A stretch of DNA of 64,000 bases from Spirochaetales bacterium. GTDB taxonomy: Bacteria > Spirochaetota > Spirochaetia > DSM-27196 > Alkalispirochaetaceae. Positions 8,065 to 15,892 of the stretch are shown here, piece after piece. The notes under the pieces are model-generated. The model was not told the origin of the DNA and made no database searches. It saw only the letters and a program-made list of their open reading frames with translations. The stretch's first letter is position 1. Each line of letters begins with the position of its first letter. The position numbers and the translations under genes are program-made. The stretch is from positions 1-64,000 of the forward strand of contig JANQHT010000079.1 of assembly GCA_028282545.1 (NCBI GenBank), in the 5' to 3' direction.

Positions 8065-9093
8065 CTACTCTTCGACGACGATGAACTCCTGCTCGTCCAA
8101 CGGAATCGGATCCGGCGAGTAGGTGCCCTCCGTGAAGAAATCGGCGGCGTTGGTCTCATCGATCATGAGAGGACGCAGGACGATGTGTTTCGGAACGTCT
8201 TCTCCGGCGAGGATCTTCATTGCCAGGTCGACGCCGGGACCGGCGGCATTGGTGTACAACGGCGTACAGTCCATTCTGCCTTCAAGAATCGCCTGTATCG
8301 CTTCGGTGGTGCCGTTGACGCTGGTGATCAGTATCTCGTCCCGCCGGCCCGCATTCTCGATCGCGTTCACCGCGCCCATGGTCATCTCGTCGGCGTGGGT
8401 GAAAACCGCATCGATCTGGTCGAACGTTTGGAGGTAGTCCTCCATCACCGAGGTGGCGAGGTCACGACGATAATCGGCCGGCTGGCTCGCGATGATCTCC
8501 ATCTGGGGGTACCGAGCTGCGATGCGCTCTCGGAATCCATCGTCCCGTTGAACGGCGGTGGTTGAGCCGGGTACACCCTCGATAACAACGATGGTGCCCT
8601 TCGGTTCGCCGTACTTTTCGGTAAGTTTGGCGGCGATGTAGTCGGCGACCATTTCCGAGATGGCGTAGTTGTCGGCGTGGACGAATGTCGTGTAGCCGTC
8701 ACCCGCGATCCCGCGGTCAATGAGCACCACCGGCGTTCCGTCGGCGTGTACGCGCTCGACAATCGGTGTGAGTGCGCCCTCCTGCGCCGGGCTGACTATC
8801 AATAGGTCGAGCCCCTGCGCGATCATATCCTCGATATTGGAGATCTGTTTCTCCGCGCGTCCCTGGCCGTCGGTGATGATCGCGTCGATACCGTAGTCGG
8901 CCAGTGCAATTTCGACCGAAACGGCCTGGTTATTCCGCCACGGCTGATTCAACGTGTCCTGGGCAAAACCGATTCGGTATTCGCCGTCCGCACTGCTCTC
9001 TTCCTGGCTTCCCGCAGCGAACGCAATAGTCGCCGTAGCGCATAGCAACAACGAGATAGCCAGTACGCTATATCTTTTTTTCAGCGTGTTCAT
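8065..9093 (-). CDS. Periplasmic sugar-binding protein (RbsB-like)
   Basis: 342 residues with a Sec signal peptide (MNTLKKRYSVLAISLLLCAT...AFAAG) and an acidic linker SQEESSADGE, a form common in spirochaete binding proteins; the Cys inside the signal is not in a lipobox. The mature part is a type I periplasmic binding fold of the ribose/galactose class (IGFAQDTLNQPWRNNQ, DLLIVSPAQE, VVLIDRGI, DAVFTHADEMTMGA). It delivers substrate to the permease at 9239 and the ATPase at 6461. A hairpin at 9156-9173 in the 145-base gap between permease and this gene may set its higher expression, as is often seen for binding proteins. Confidence 0.92.
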   Translation of the reverse strand: MNTLKKRYSVLAISLLLCATATIAFAAGSQEESSADGEYRIGFAQDTLNQPWRNNQAVSVEIALADYGIDAIITDGQGRAEKQISNIEDMIAQGLDLLIVSPAQEGALTPIVERVHADGTPVVLIDRGIAGDGYTTFVHADNYAISEMVADYIAAKLTEKYGEPKGTIVVIEGVPGSTTAVQRDDGFRERIAARYPQMEIIASQPADYRRDLATSVMEDYLQTFDQIDAVFTHADEMTMGAVNAIENAGRRDEILITSVNGTTEAIQAILEGRMDCTPLYTNAAGPGVDLAMKILAGEDVPKHIVLRPLMIDETNAADFFTEGTYSPDPIPLDEQEFIVVEE

Positions 9094-9155
9094 ATCTCCT
9101 CCTTAGGTTGACAAAGGATTTCAAAACCTTTTTCCTACTGACGCGTTTGTCGTAC

Positions 9156-9173
9156 GTGGCTTCCCCAAGCCAC
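9156..9173 (-). other. Intra-operon hairpin ahead of the binding-protein gene
   Basis: GTGGCTT, a CCCC loop and AAGCCAC form a perfect 7-bp stem in the gap between the permease stop and the binding-protein start. There is no run of T on the minus-strand side, so it is not a convincing terminator. An mRNA-stability or processing element is more likely. Confidence 0.35.
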
Positions 9174-9238
9174 ACTGGTGGTCGTGTTAGTCCATGGCTG
9201 CACCTCCCCAGACGGCTGTCGTCGCAAGGGACGCGAAT

Positions 9239-10249
9239 CTACTCGCGTCTCTTGCGCATTTCTTCAAACAACACCGCGGCGATGATGATCAGCCCTTTGA
9301 ACACCATCTGCGGGTACGGCGAGATGTTCAAAAGATTGAACACGTTGTTCAGAACTCCGATGATGCTCGCACCGAGCAGCGTGTTTAACACACTGCCGAA
9401 CCCGCCTCCAAGGCGCGTTCCTCCGACCACCACCGCAGCGATGACATCGAGAGCGTAGCCCGTTCCAACGCCGGGATCGCCGACGCCGATCCGCGCCGTC
9501 ATCATGAGGCCGCCGAGCGCGGCGAGAAACGCGCTGATTACATAGGTTGTCGTTTTAAGCGTTCGTGTCCGCACTCCGGAGAGACGTGTGGCCTCTTCGT
9601 TGTTGCCTAGGGCGTACACGTAGGTTCCGAATACCGTCCGTTTCAAAATGACCTGTCCGACAACGATCACACCGATGAACAGCAGTGCGAGGTTGGGAAT
9701 CCCCAGGGAGTATCCGTTTCCGAATCGGCTCCATCGCAAATCCTCAAGGATAATGGGGCGCCCGTTCGAAAGAATAAACGCCAGCCCTTCCGCAACTGCC
9801 GACATGCCAAGCGTGGCGATAAACGGTTGCAAACGCCCGATCGAGATGAACAGTCCCGTGGCAAGACCAAGCAGGGCACCCGAAACAAGGCATGCGACCG
9901 TGATAGCCGGAATGGAATCTCCGATCACGCCTCCAACTACGGGCACAAGCACACAGGAAAACGCCATGACCCCGCCGACCGACAGATCGATGCCACCACT
10001 CAGAATCACGTACGTCATCCCGACGGCAAGGACTCCCATTATTGAGAACTGCCGGAACACGTTGGTGATATTTCGATAGGTGAGAAATCGAGGCGAAAGA
10101 ATCGACGCGAGGATCAGCAATCCTCCGAACACCCACCAGAGGGCGTATTGGGAAAAACTTCGCTTGAACGCTGTCAGTGCCCGTTGGGACAGTTTCTCCC
10201 CATTCGCCGAGAGACTCTTGACACCGGTAGCCGGCTTCCCGTTTTCCAT
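9239..10249 (-). CDS. Sugar ABC transporter permease (RbsC-like)
   Basis: A membrane protein of about 336 residues with a polar N-terminus and eight to ten hydrophobic segments. VLAVGMTYVILSGGIDLSVG is the hallmark of the RbsC/MglC (BPD_transp_2) family, and RLGGGFGSVLNTLLGA near the C-terminus is also typical. The start at ATG 10249 follows GGAG. An alternative ATG at 10273 would overlap the dehydrogenase stop as ATGA and is nearly as good. It forms the inner-membrane channel with the twin ATPase at 6461 and the binding protein at 8065. Confidence 0.92.
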   Translation of the reverse strand: MENGKPATGVKSLSANGEKLSQRALTAFKRSFSQYALWWVFGGLLILASILSPRFLTYRNITNVFRQFSIMGVLAVGMTYVILSGGIDLSVGGVMAFSCVLVPVVGGVIGDSIPAITVACLVSGALLGLATGLFISIGRLQPFIATLGMSAVAEGLAFILSNGRPIILEDLRWSRFGNGYSLGIPNLALLFIGVIVVGQVILKRTVFGTYVYALGNNEEATRLSGVRTRTLKTTTYVISAFLAALGGLMMTARIGVGDPGVGTGYALDVIAAVVVGGTRLGGGFGSVLNTLLGASIIGVLNNVFNLLNISPYPQMVFKGLIIIAAVLFEEMRKRRE

Positions 10250-10269
10250 ACCTTCTCCGTTCCTCTCGA

Positions 10270-11286
10270 TCATTGCTCGATCAACACCTTGCAACTCGTC
10301 GTGGGATTCCCGGCGATTTCGAAGGCGCGAATCGCTTCCTCTATCGCAAACGTGTGAGTGACAATAGACTCGGGATCGACCGCCCCGGAGGACGACAATT
10401 CGATGGCCGTCGCAAAATCGCCCTCCGCATAAACCCGCGTACCATGTATCGTCTGCTCGCGGTACGAGAGCTGCTGAAAGAGAACGTTGCAGGGGTTCTT
10501 GTGGATTGCCACCATCACAATGCGCCCCTTGATGGCCGTTGCGTCGATCATCGTCTCGCAGGAAAACGGTACGCCCGCGGCGTCGAAGGTGACGCTTGCT
10601 CCCCGCCCGCCGGTCCGGGAAAGAACCGCCTCGACGACACCCTCCCGGCCGGAATCGATCGTCTCGAACCCGAGTTCACGCGCCCTCCGAAGCCGTTCGG
10701 GAACGATCTCACAGACCCAGATACGCCCCGATGTCCGGTGTCGTGCGACTTGGGCAACCAGGAGGCCGATCGGACCGGCCCCGAGAACGAGGACGTCACC
10801 TCTTTCGTCGAGAGCACCGTAGTCTACGGCGTGAACAGCCACGGCGAGCGGCTCGATAAGCGCCGCCGCGCCGTCTGTGAGTTCGGCGGGAATCGGGTAG
10901 ATCCTGTTCACGGGCGCGGCGACGTACTCGGCAAACGCTCCGTCGGTTTCTATCCCGAGGAGAGCCAGGCGCTCGCATACGTGCCGGTTTCCGTTCCGGC
11001 ATTGGCGACACTCGCCGCACGAGATGAGCGGTTCTACGACGACGCGATCACCGACCGCGAGTTCGCCCGAGTACCCGACGGAAAGCTGATCAACGGTCCC
11101 TGTGAACTCGTGCCCCAACACAACCGGGGCCTTCGCTCTCGGGTGTTTTCCCGCGATGATCGTCAGATCCGATCCGCAAATACCGCCCTTCTTTACCTTG
11201 ACGATCGCGTGATCAACATCCGGGCGCGGCGCCGGCACCTGCCGAAGTTCAATCGAATCAACCGCGGTCCACACGAGAGCTTTCAT
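10270..11286 (-). CDS. Zinc-dependent alcohol/polyol dehydrogenase (MDR family)
   Basis: 338 residues: GGICGSDL with the catalytic-zinc Cys, GHEFTGTV with the zinc His-Glu, and a structural zinc lobe CGECRQCRNGNRHVC with four Cys. The Rossmann turn VLGAGPIGLLVAQ binds NAD(P). This is the sorbitol / threonine / galactitol dehydrogenase branch of the medium-chain family. Oxidation of a secondary hydroxyl on a polyol, sugar or sugar acid is likely. It sits between a cupin gene and the ABC permease, so the imported compound or its derivative is the probable substrate. Confidence 0.9.
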   Translation of the reverse strand: MKALVWTAVDSIELRQVPAPRPDVDHAIVKVKKGGICGSDLTIIAGKHPRAKAPVVLGHEFTGTVDQLSVGYSGELAVGDRVVVEPLISCGECRQCRNGNRHVCERLALLGIETDGAFAEYVAAPVNRIYPIPAELTDGAAALIEPLAVAVHAVDYGALDERGDVLVLGAGPIGLLVAQVARHRTSGRIWVCEIVPERLRRARELGFETIDSGREGVVEAVLSRTGGRGASVTFDAAGVPFSCETMIDATAIKGRIVMVAIHKNPCNVLFQQLSYREQTIHGTRVYAEGDFATAIELSSSGAVDPESIVTHTFAIEEAIRAFEIAGNPTTSCKVLIEQ

Positions 11287-11307
11287 ACGCAGTACGCCAC
11301 CAGACCG

Positions 11308-11691
11308 CTATGACAGGTCATGATCTTCCTTGAACTTCTCAGGAACAAAGGGCGGCGAAACCACGGCGAGCACCTTGAACACTTCCTCGGCGGGATTGAC
11401 GAGTTGGTGCATCGCGCCGGGCGGTACGTACACCATGTCTCCGGGAACCATGTCGACCGCCTCGCCGTCGATTCGACACTGACCTCGTCCGGAAATGCAG
11501 TAGAAAATTTCTTCTTGGCCTTCATGGGAGTGTTCGTTGCTGGTGAATCCCGGGTCTACAGAACTCGTACCAACCCAGACGTTCTTGCTGCCGATTGTCC
11601 ACGGCGCGGCGAGGTGACGGATGACTCGCTGGTACGGGGGCCCGATCTTTTCGCTCGGCGCATCGTTTTCCTTGACAAACTTGAATGCCAT
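11308..11691 (-). CDS. Single-domain cupin protein
   Basis: 127 residues with one cupin barrel: EHSHEGQEEIFYCISGRG is motif 1, giving the His-His-Glu metal ligands, and GDMVYVPPGAMHQLVN is motif 2 with the fourth His. ATG 11691 is preceded by AAGGAGAG, whereas the longer frame to 11751 would run into the regulator gene. Such small cupins act as sugar isomerases, lyases or dioxygenases, or merely bind ligand. Its place between regulator and dehydrogenase suggests a step in the same pathway. No reaction can be assigned. Confidence 0.82.
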   Translation of the reverse strand: MAFKFVKENDAPSEKIGPPYQRVIRHLAAPWTIGSKNVWVGTSSVDPGFTSNEHSHEGQEEIFYCISGRGQCRIDGEAVDMVPGDMVYVPPGAMHQLVNPAEEVFKVLAVVSPPFVPEKFKEDHDLS

Positions 11692-11741
11692 ACTTCTCTC
11701 TCCTTCCCGTTTGGTGTGCCGACCTCTTTTGCGCGGTCCTG

Positions 11742-12353
11742 TCAGAACCATGGCGGCGTCATGATCACCAGGGCCTCGATGTGTTCGTCACCGATTCCCC
11801 GCCACGATTGGGGCGTCTGGGCCGGGAAGTAGACGCTATCCCCGGCGTGTAACTCGTACGTATCGCTACCGAGGTTGTACTGAACAGATCCCCGAAGGAC
11901 GACAAAGCACTTGTCGCCTCTCGGATCTGAGATAGTGTCGTCACCGATGCTCTCTCCGGGGTCGAATTGAAGGTACAGGATCTGCATCTGGCGCTGCAGA
12001 TCGGGTGTAATCATCTCGTACTCGATATGAGATCCTGGAAGCGTGAATTTTTTCCGTTGGTCCGCCCGAACGAGTTTGATGTCTGTAACGTACGGTGGGC
12101 TGTCGGGGGCGGGAGACGTGGGCGCATCGGCGGACGTCGGGACATCTCTTGGCTCGAAACCTGCAAAGAGATCGACGATGCTCATTCGGAATCGCAGGGC
12201 GATCTTCTTCAGCGACGTCACCGACGGTTCCGCCTGACCGCGTTCCACTTGGCTCAGAAAGCTCTTCGAGAGCCCCGTATCGTTGGCAAGTTGTTCAAGA
12301 GTCAGGTTGCGTTTTTGGCGTTCGTTGCGGATATTGCGGAAAACATTGTCCAT
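11742..12353 (-). CDS. XRE-family regulator with C-terminal cupin domain
   Basis: About 203 residues. The N-terminal helix-turn-helix (LTLEQLANDTGLSKSFLSQV) is of the XRE/SinR kind, and after a Pro/Ala/Ser-rich linker a cupin domain (GDKCFVVLRG, GDSVYFPAQTPQSW) would bind the effector. This HTH-cupin layout is typical of local regulators of catabolic operons. ATG 12353 follows GAGG; an ATG at 12380 in the same frame is the alternative. It is the first gene of the minus-strand sugar operon. The palindromic site at 12476-12490 and the AAACAG/CTGTTT repeat around 12405 lie upstream and are its likely operators. Confidence 0.88.
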   Translation of the reverse strand: MDNVFRNIRNERQKRNLTLEQLANDTGLSKSFLSQVERGQAEPSVTSLKKIALRFRMSIVDLFAGFEPRDVPTSADAPTSPAPDSPPYVTDIKLVRADQRKKFTLPGSHIEYEMITPDLQRQMQILYLQFDPGESIGDDTISDPRGDKCFVVLRGSVQYNLGSDTYELHAGDSVYFPAQTPQSWRGIGDEHIEALVIMTPPWF

Positions 12354-12470
12354 TTCCGGGCCCTCATGTTCGTTGTTCATCGTTCGTCTACATCAAACAG
12401 TTTCTGTTTCATCGAACCATATTCGCCGATTATTCGCCAAAATTGCGCAGTCCACCGTCAAAAGAGCGAC

Positions 12471-12496
12471 CACTGTTTGATTACATCAAATAAGTG
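12471..12496. promoter_or_regulatory. Palindromic operator upstream of the XRE regulator
   Basis: TTTGAT (12476-12481) and ATCAAA (12485-12490) form a perfect inverted repeat with spacer TAC, and the bases outside extend the symmetry (CACT on the left, AGTG on the right). A related half site, CATCAAACAG, occurs at 12401-12410 next to the mirrored CTGTTTCATC. Both lie between the regulator start and the broken PhyH-like gene, suggesting autoregulation by the XRE-cupin protein. No terminator or gene was seen in the rest of this gap. Confidence 0.45.
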
Positions 12497-12599
12497 TGAT
12501 TGTATCATAAGGAGAAACGGTGTCAACAAAAATCGAACACGGGTGAACGCGCCGTATAGCAACCGGCCTGCAATAAGGGCGGGATGTGTGTCGCGGCCG

Positions 12600-13008
12600 A
12601 TGGATACCTCGCCGTCGACTACCTATTGGGTAGCGATAACGGAAGCAACGGAGCAAAACGGCCGCCTCCAGGTGATACCCGGCAGCCACCGGAGCGCTCT
12701 CGAGCTCCACTGCCCGGGGGAGAAACAGCTCGGAATTCCCGGACGAGCTAATTGACCAGCACGACGCCGTGCCGGTGCCGCTCCATCCGGGAGGAGTGCT
12801 ATTCCTGCACCCGCTGTGCAAACACGCGTCGCTGGAGAACGATAGCGACGTATTCAGATGGAGCTTTGATCTGCGGTTCAACCCGGAAAACGAACTCCGC
12901 GACGCGGAAGCTTGGGCGGGCATGTGGTCGGACACACGGGAGCACCTCGCGCGACGAAGCGGGCTCATCGCACACCGCTGGAGCGCCGACGCGCCGCTCT
13001 GCAGTTAG
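12600..13008 (+). pseudogene. Remnant of a PhyH-like (phytanoyl-CoA dioxygenase family) gene
   Basis: Two frames together give the C-terminal part of a PhyH-family protein. The first reads TTYWVAITEATEQNGRLQVI then PGSHRSA and runs to about 12720. The second continues FPDELIDQHDAVPVPLHPGG, with HPLCKHASLEN and the conserved RWSFDLRFNP, and stops at 13008. The switch can be explained by one extra G in the G5 run at 12716-12720. The N-terminal half with the iron-binding HxD motif is absent; the XRE promoter region lies there instead. So the gene is both truncated and frameshifted, and was probably once part of the neighbouring catabolic cluster. The frameshift alone could be a sequencing error, but the truncation could not. 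Confidence 0.7.
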
Positions 13009-13049
13009 AACGGAACCCGGTATACAATGGTTCGCGGTGGAGCGGGCCG

Positions 13050-13925
13050 ATGAAACTGTTGTGGGAAAACGAAACGGGGCAGAACGCTACTCACTACTAC
13101 ATCCTCAAGCGCCAGACCCCCACAATCAGACCGTTCCTCCCCCCGCACACCCACGACTATGCGGAACTGGTGTACCTCGAACGCGGAAGTTGTACACACT
13201 ACTGCAACGGTGAAGAAACACGCATCGGGAAAGGCGACGTGTTGTTCATCTACCCGGACTCGGTCGAGCACTGCTATCGCGACTATGACGCCAGCATTAG
13301 CTTGTTGCAGATCCTCTTTCCCCGCAGTTCGTTCTCTTTTATTACGACCAGGTACAGGCCGTGGGTGGGCAGCCTGCTGGGAGAATCGATAGACAATCCG
13401 CTCTGTACCTTTGGACCGCTCCAACAGATCTGGTTCGAGCACAACTTCAATCGACTCCTGGTGGCGGAAGAATCGCTCATGGAGATCGAGCGCTTTTTGC
13501 TCAATTTTATCGGAATGATCTTCCAACGCGATGATGAACCCGCGTCCGGTTCGTGGTTGGAAAAGGCTATTCGAGAGATCCGCGAGCCGACCAACTTCCG
13601 GCGCGGTGCCCAGGGGTTTATCGATCTCTGCAACCGGTCCGGTGAACACGTTGAACGTGAGGTGAAACGGAGAACCGGCTACACAATAACAGGTATCGTG
13701 AACCAGGCACGGATGGCGTGGGCTTCCTATATGTTGATATTCACGGACGTGGAGATCATCGATATCGCAAACGGGTGCGGCATTCAGAGCCTTAGCCATT
13801 TTTACAAGCTCTTTCGCAATCACTACGGTGTTTCTCCGGCTCGGTACAGAAAAAACATGGGAAAAGCGTCGACAATGCTCTTTGGCGAGGACCTGTATCT
13901 GATGCAGGAACGGTTTTTCTCGTAG
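13050..13925 (+). CDS. AraC-family transcriptional regulator with cupin sensor
   Basis: 291 residues. The N-terminal cupin (HTHDYAELVYLERGSCTHYC and KGDVLFIYPDS) matches the AraC sugar-binding type. The C-terminal part (YTITGIVNQARMAWASYMLI, IIDIANGCGIQSLSHFYKLF, HYGVSPARYRK) contains the two helix-turn-helix motifs and the closing PxxYR of the family. ATG 13050 follows GGAG; longer reading back to 12912 would overlap the PhyH remnant and adds Arg-rich nonsense. It precedes the TRAP operon in the same direction, separated by 239 bases with candidate operators, and is its likely activator. Confidence 0.9.
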   Translation: MKLLWENETGQNATHYYILKRQTPTIRPFLPPHTHDYAELVYLERGSCTHYCNGEETRIGKGDVLFIYPDSVEHCYRDYDASISLLQILFPRSSFSFITTRYRPWVGSLLGESIDNPLCTFGPLQQIWFEHNFNRLLVAEESLMEIERFLLNFIGMIFQRDDEPASGSWLEKAIREIREPTNFRRGAQGFIDLCNRSGEHVEREVKRRTGYTITGIVNQARMAWASYMLIFTDVEIIDIANGCGIQSLSHFYKLFRNHYGVSPARYRKNMGKASTMLFGEDLYLMQERFFS

Positions 13926-13969
13926 ATGTGGCGGTGATTCGCGTGGTTGAACGGAGACCGCGCATCTGC

Positions 13970-14141
13970 GATAAACGCAGACACCTCGCCAACGGAAAGC
14001 AAAAATCTCTTTTTTTATCGATAAACGTGGCTCGATATAGAGATTCGAACATCAAAATAGAGCAAAAAATGGTCACTTAGCGAGAAGCGCGCTTTGGAAT
14101 TCCGGGCTTACAATCTGACCACGTGATGTGATCGGATCACA
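13970..14141. promoter_or_regulatory. Regulatory region of the TRAP operon
   Basis: The gap 13926-14164 holds three candidate sites. GATAAACG occurs as a direct repeat at 13970-13977 and 14020-14027, the second copy being part of the perfect palindrome TTTATCGATAAA (14014-14025). TGTGATC-G-GATCACA (14127-14141) is a perfect palindrome about 12 bases before the AGGAGGT-like ribosome site of dctP (GGAGGTC) and resembles LacI- or GntR-type operators. Direct repeats suit the AraC protein encoded upstream; the palindrome suggests a second regulator. No factor is proven. Confidence 0.4.
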
Positions 14142-14164
14142 CAAACCAATCTTGGAGGTCGTAA

Positions 14165-15190
14165 ATGAAACGAATTCTCGTTCTCGCCCTACTTGTTGCC
14201 TTTGCAACGACTGCCGTGTTCGCCGGTGGCGAAGCCGAAAGTGAAGATACCTTTGTGTTCAAGTACGGAAACCAACAGCCGGAAAACCACAGCCGAACCG
14301 TTTCGATGCTCTGGTTCGCCGATGAAATCGAAAAACGCTCCGACGGTCGCATAGAGGTTGAGGTATACCACAGCGGCGTTTTGGGTACGGAAAAAGAGAT
14401 GTTCGAACAAACCGTTACCGGTGCGCTCCAGGGGTATCGCGGCGCGTTTTACGAGCAGATCAACCCGCAGTTCCTGATCTACAACTTACCCTTCCTCTTC
14501 CAAAACTACGACGAGATGAAATACTTCAACCAGAGTGACTTCGCCAAAGAGATGCTCGACAATGCGTCGCAGGGTGATATCTACATGCCGGCCGTTGGAT
14601 TCACCGGCCTACGCGGTCAGATCAACAAGGAACGCCTGATCATGCTACCGGAAGACCTGGAAGGATTGAAGATTCGATCCCCGGGTCAGGCGCCCATCCT
14701 CGCCTTTTACCGCCTCTTCGACGCGAACCCGCAGGAAATGGCGTGGTCGGATGTGTACATGGCCGTCAAACAGGGCGTGGTAGACGGTGGCGACAACTCC
14801 GCTTCCAACGTTCTCGCGGCGAAGCTCTACGAAGTCGCTCCGTACTACACATCTATCAACTACATGGCCGGCGCCGACCCCTTCATGGTCAACAAGGGGT
14901 GGTACGAATCGCTCCCGTCCGATCTGAAGGCGATCTTTGACGAAGTATCCGTGGAAGCCCTGGCGTACTGGGACGACCTCGAAGCGCAAGCCGCCCTCGA
15001 CGCCATCAAAGAGATCGCTGCGCAGCCGGGCGTAGAAGCCGTTGACATGGCGGACTATCCGGAAAATGCGGCGATCTGGGCCGAAGCGGCACAACCCCTG
15101 TGGCAGCAATTTGTCGACGAAGGCTTCTTCAGTTGGGACGACATCAACCGCGCCGTTGCAGTACTCGAGGAGTACCGGGCAAGCAACTAA
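14165..15190 (+). CDS. dctP: TRAP transporter solute-binding protein (DctP type)
   Basis: 341 residues with signal peptide MKRILVLALLVAFATTAVFAG followed by the acidic GEAESEDT linker. The mature protein is a TRAP DctP fold: FADEIEKRSDGRIEVEVYHS, the GLKIRSPG segment with the Arg that normally binds the substrate carboxylate, and YMAVKQGVVDGGDN. The family binds C4-dicarboxylates, sugar acids or related carboxylates. It is the first gene of a dctPQM set, with two permease genes directly downstream. A strong ribosome site (TTGGAGGTC) precedes the ATG. The downstream dehydrogenase and isomerase point to a sugar acid rather than a simple dicarboxylate, but that is inference. Confidence 0.93.
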   Translation: MKRILVLALLVAFATTAVFAGGEAESEDTFVFKYGNQQPENHSRTVSMLWFADEIEKRSDGRIEVEVYHSGVLGTEKEMFEQTVTGALQGYRGAFYEQINPQFLIYNLPFLFQNYDEMKYFNQSDFAKEMLDNASQGDIYMPAVGFTGLRGQINKERLIMLPEDLEGLKIRSPGQAPILAFYRLFDANPQEMAWSDVYMAVKQGVVDGGDNSASNVLAAKLYEVAPYYTSINYMAGADPFMVNKGWYESLPSDLKAIFDEVSVEALAYWDDLEAQAALDAIKEIAAQPGVEAVDMADYPENAAIWAEAAQPLWQQFVDEGFFSWDDINRAVAVLEEYRASN

Positions 15191-15301
15191 ACCGAGCATG
15201 CTCGGGTACGTGGTACCATTGTCCTCGGACGAGTCCGGTTCGGTCGGCGGCACGGCCGGCCGGGCTCACCATGTATCCAAACTCCAGTACGGGATTACGG
15301 A

Positions 15302-15892
15302 ATGTACAAGATACTGATGGCGACCGAGCGGGTGTTGACCAAGATCGTCGAGGCGATCCTCGCGATACTGTTTATCGCAATCTTCATCATGGTGTTCTAC
15401 CAAGTGGTGTTGCGGTACGTGTTCAGTTCATCGATCTTCGGCACCGCGGAGATGTTCACCATGTTTTTTACCTACGCGTCCGCGCTCGGGTCAGCGGTCA
15501 TGGTTCGCAACCGTGAGCACATCAAGATCTCGGTGTTCATCGACACGCTTCCGATCACCTGGAAGAAGGCGATCCTGACCATCGATTACGTTCTGATTGC
15601 GGTGTTCAGCTTCTTCATCGTGCAGCAGAGTATTCCCTGGCTCTTCAGTATCCGGACGTTTCGGTCGCCCGTGACAGGCGTTTCTCGCGCGGTAGAATCG
15701 ATCACCATTCCGATTGGGTTCGCCCTGATCATCTTGTACTGCCTTATCAACATTCTGAGTCTCTATCTCAATCCAGAGGAGGCTTCGGAAGAGCTGATGG
15801 TAGGTGACGCGGAAGCGCGCCACGCCCTGGAAGAAGCGGCCGAAGCCGATCGGCGGTTCCTCGAGCGAACGGACCACGAGGAGGGCGCCTGA
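15302..15892 (+). CDS. dctQ: TRAP transporter small permease (DctQ)
   Basis: 196 residues with four predicted membrane helices: near the N-terminus (LTKIVEAILAILFIAIFIMV), around residues 45-65 (MFTMFFTYASALGSAVM), at 80-105 and at 125-150. The middle region VRNREHIKISVFID is the conserved motif of the DctQ family. The C-terminal tail is long and acidic (EEASEELMVGDAEARHALEE...) and cytoplasmic. The stop shares one base with the start of dctM (TGATG), so the two membrane subunits are translated together. Confidence 0.92.
   Translation: MYKILMATERVLTKIVEAILAILFIAIFIMVFYQVVLRYVFSSSIFGTAEMFTMFFTYASALGSAVMVRNREHIKISVFIDTLPITWKKAILTIDYVLIAVFSFFIVQQSIPWLFSIRTFRSPVTGVSRAVESITIPIGFALIILYCLINILSLYLNPEEASEELMVGDAEARHALEEAAEADRRFLERTDHEEGA

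Noticed and set aside
10273-11313. A 346-codon plus-strand frame
   Set aside because: Antisense to the zinc alcohol dehydrogenase, which has all its motifs.
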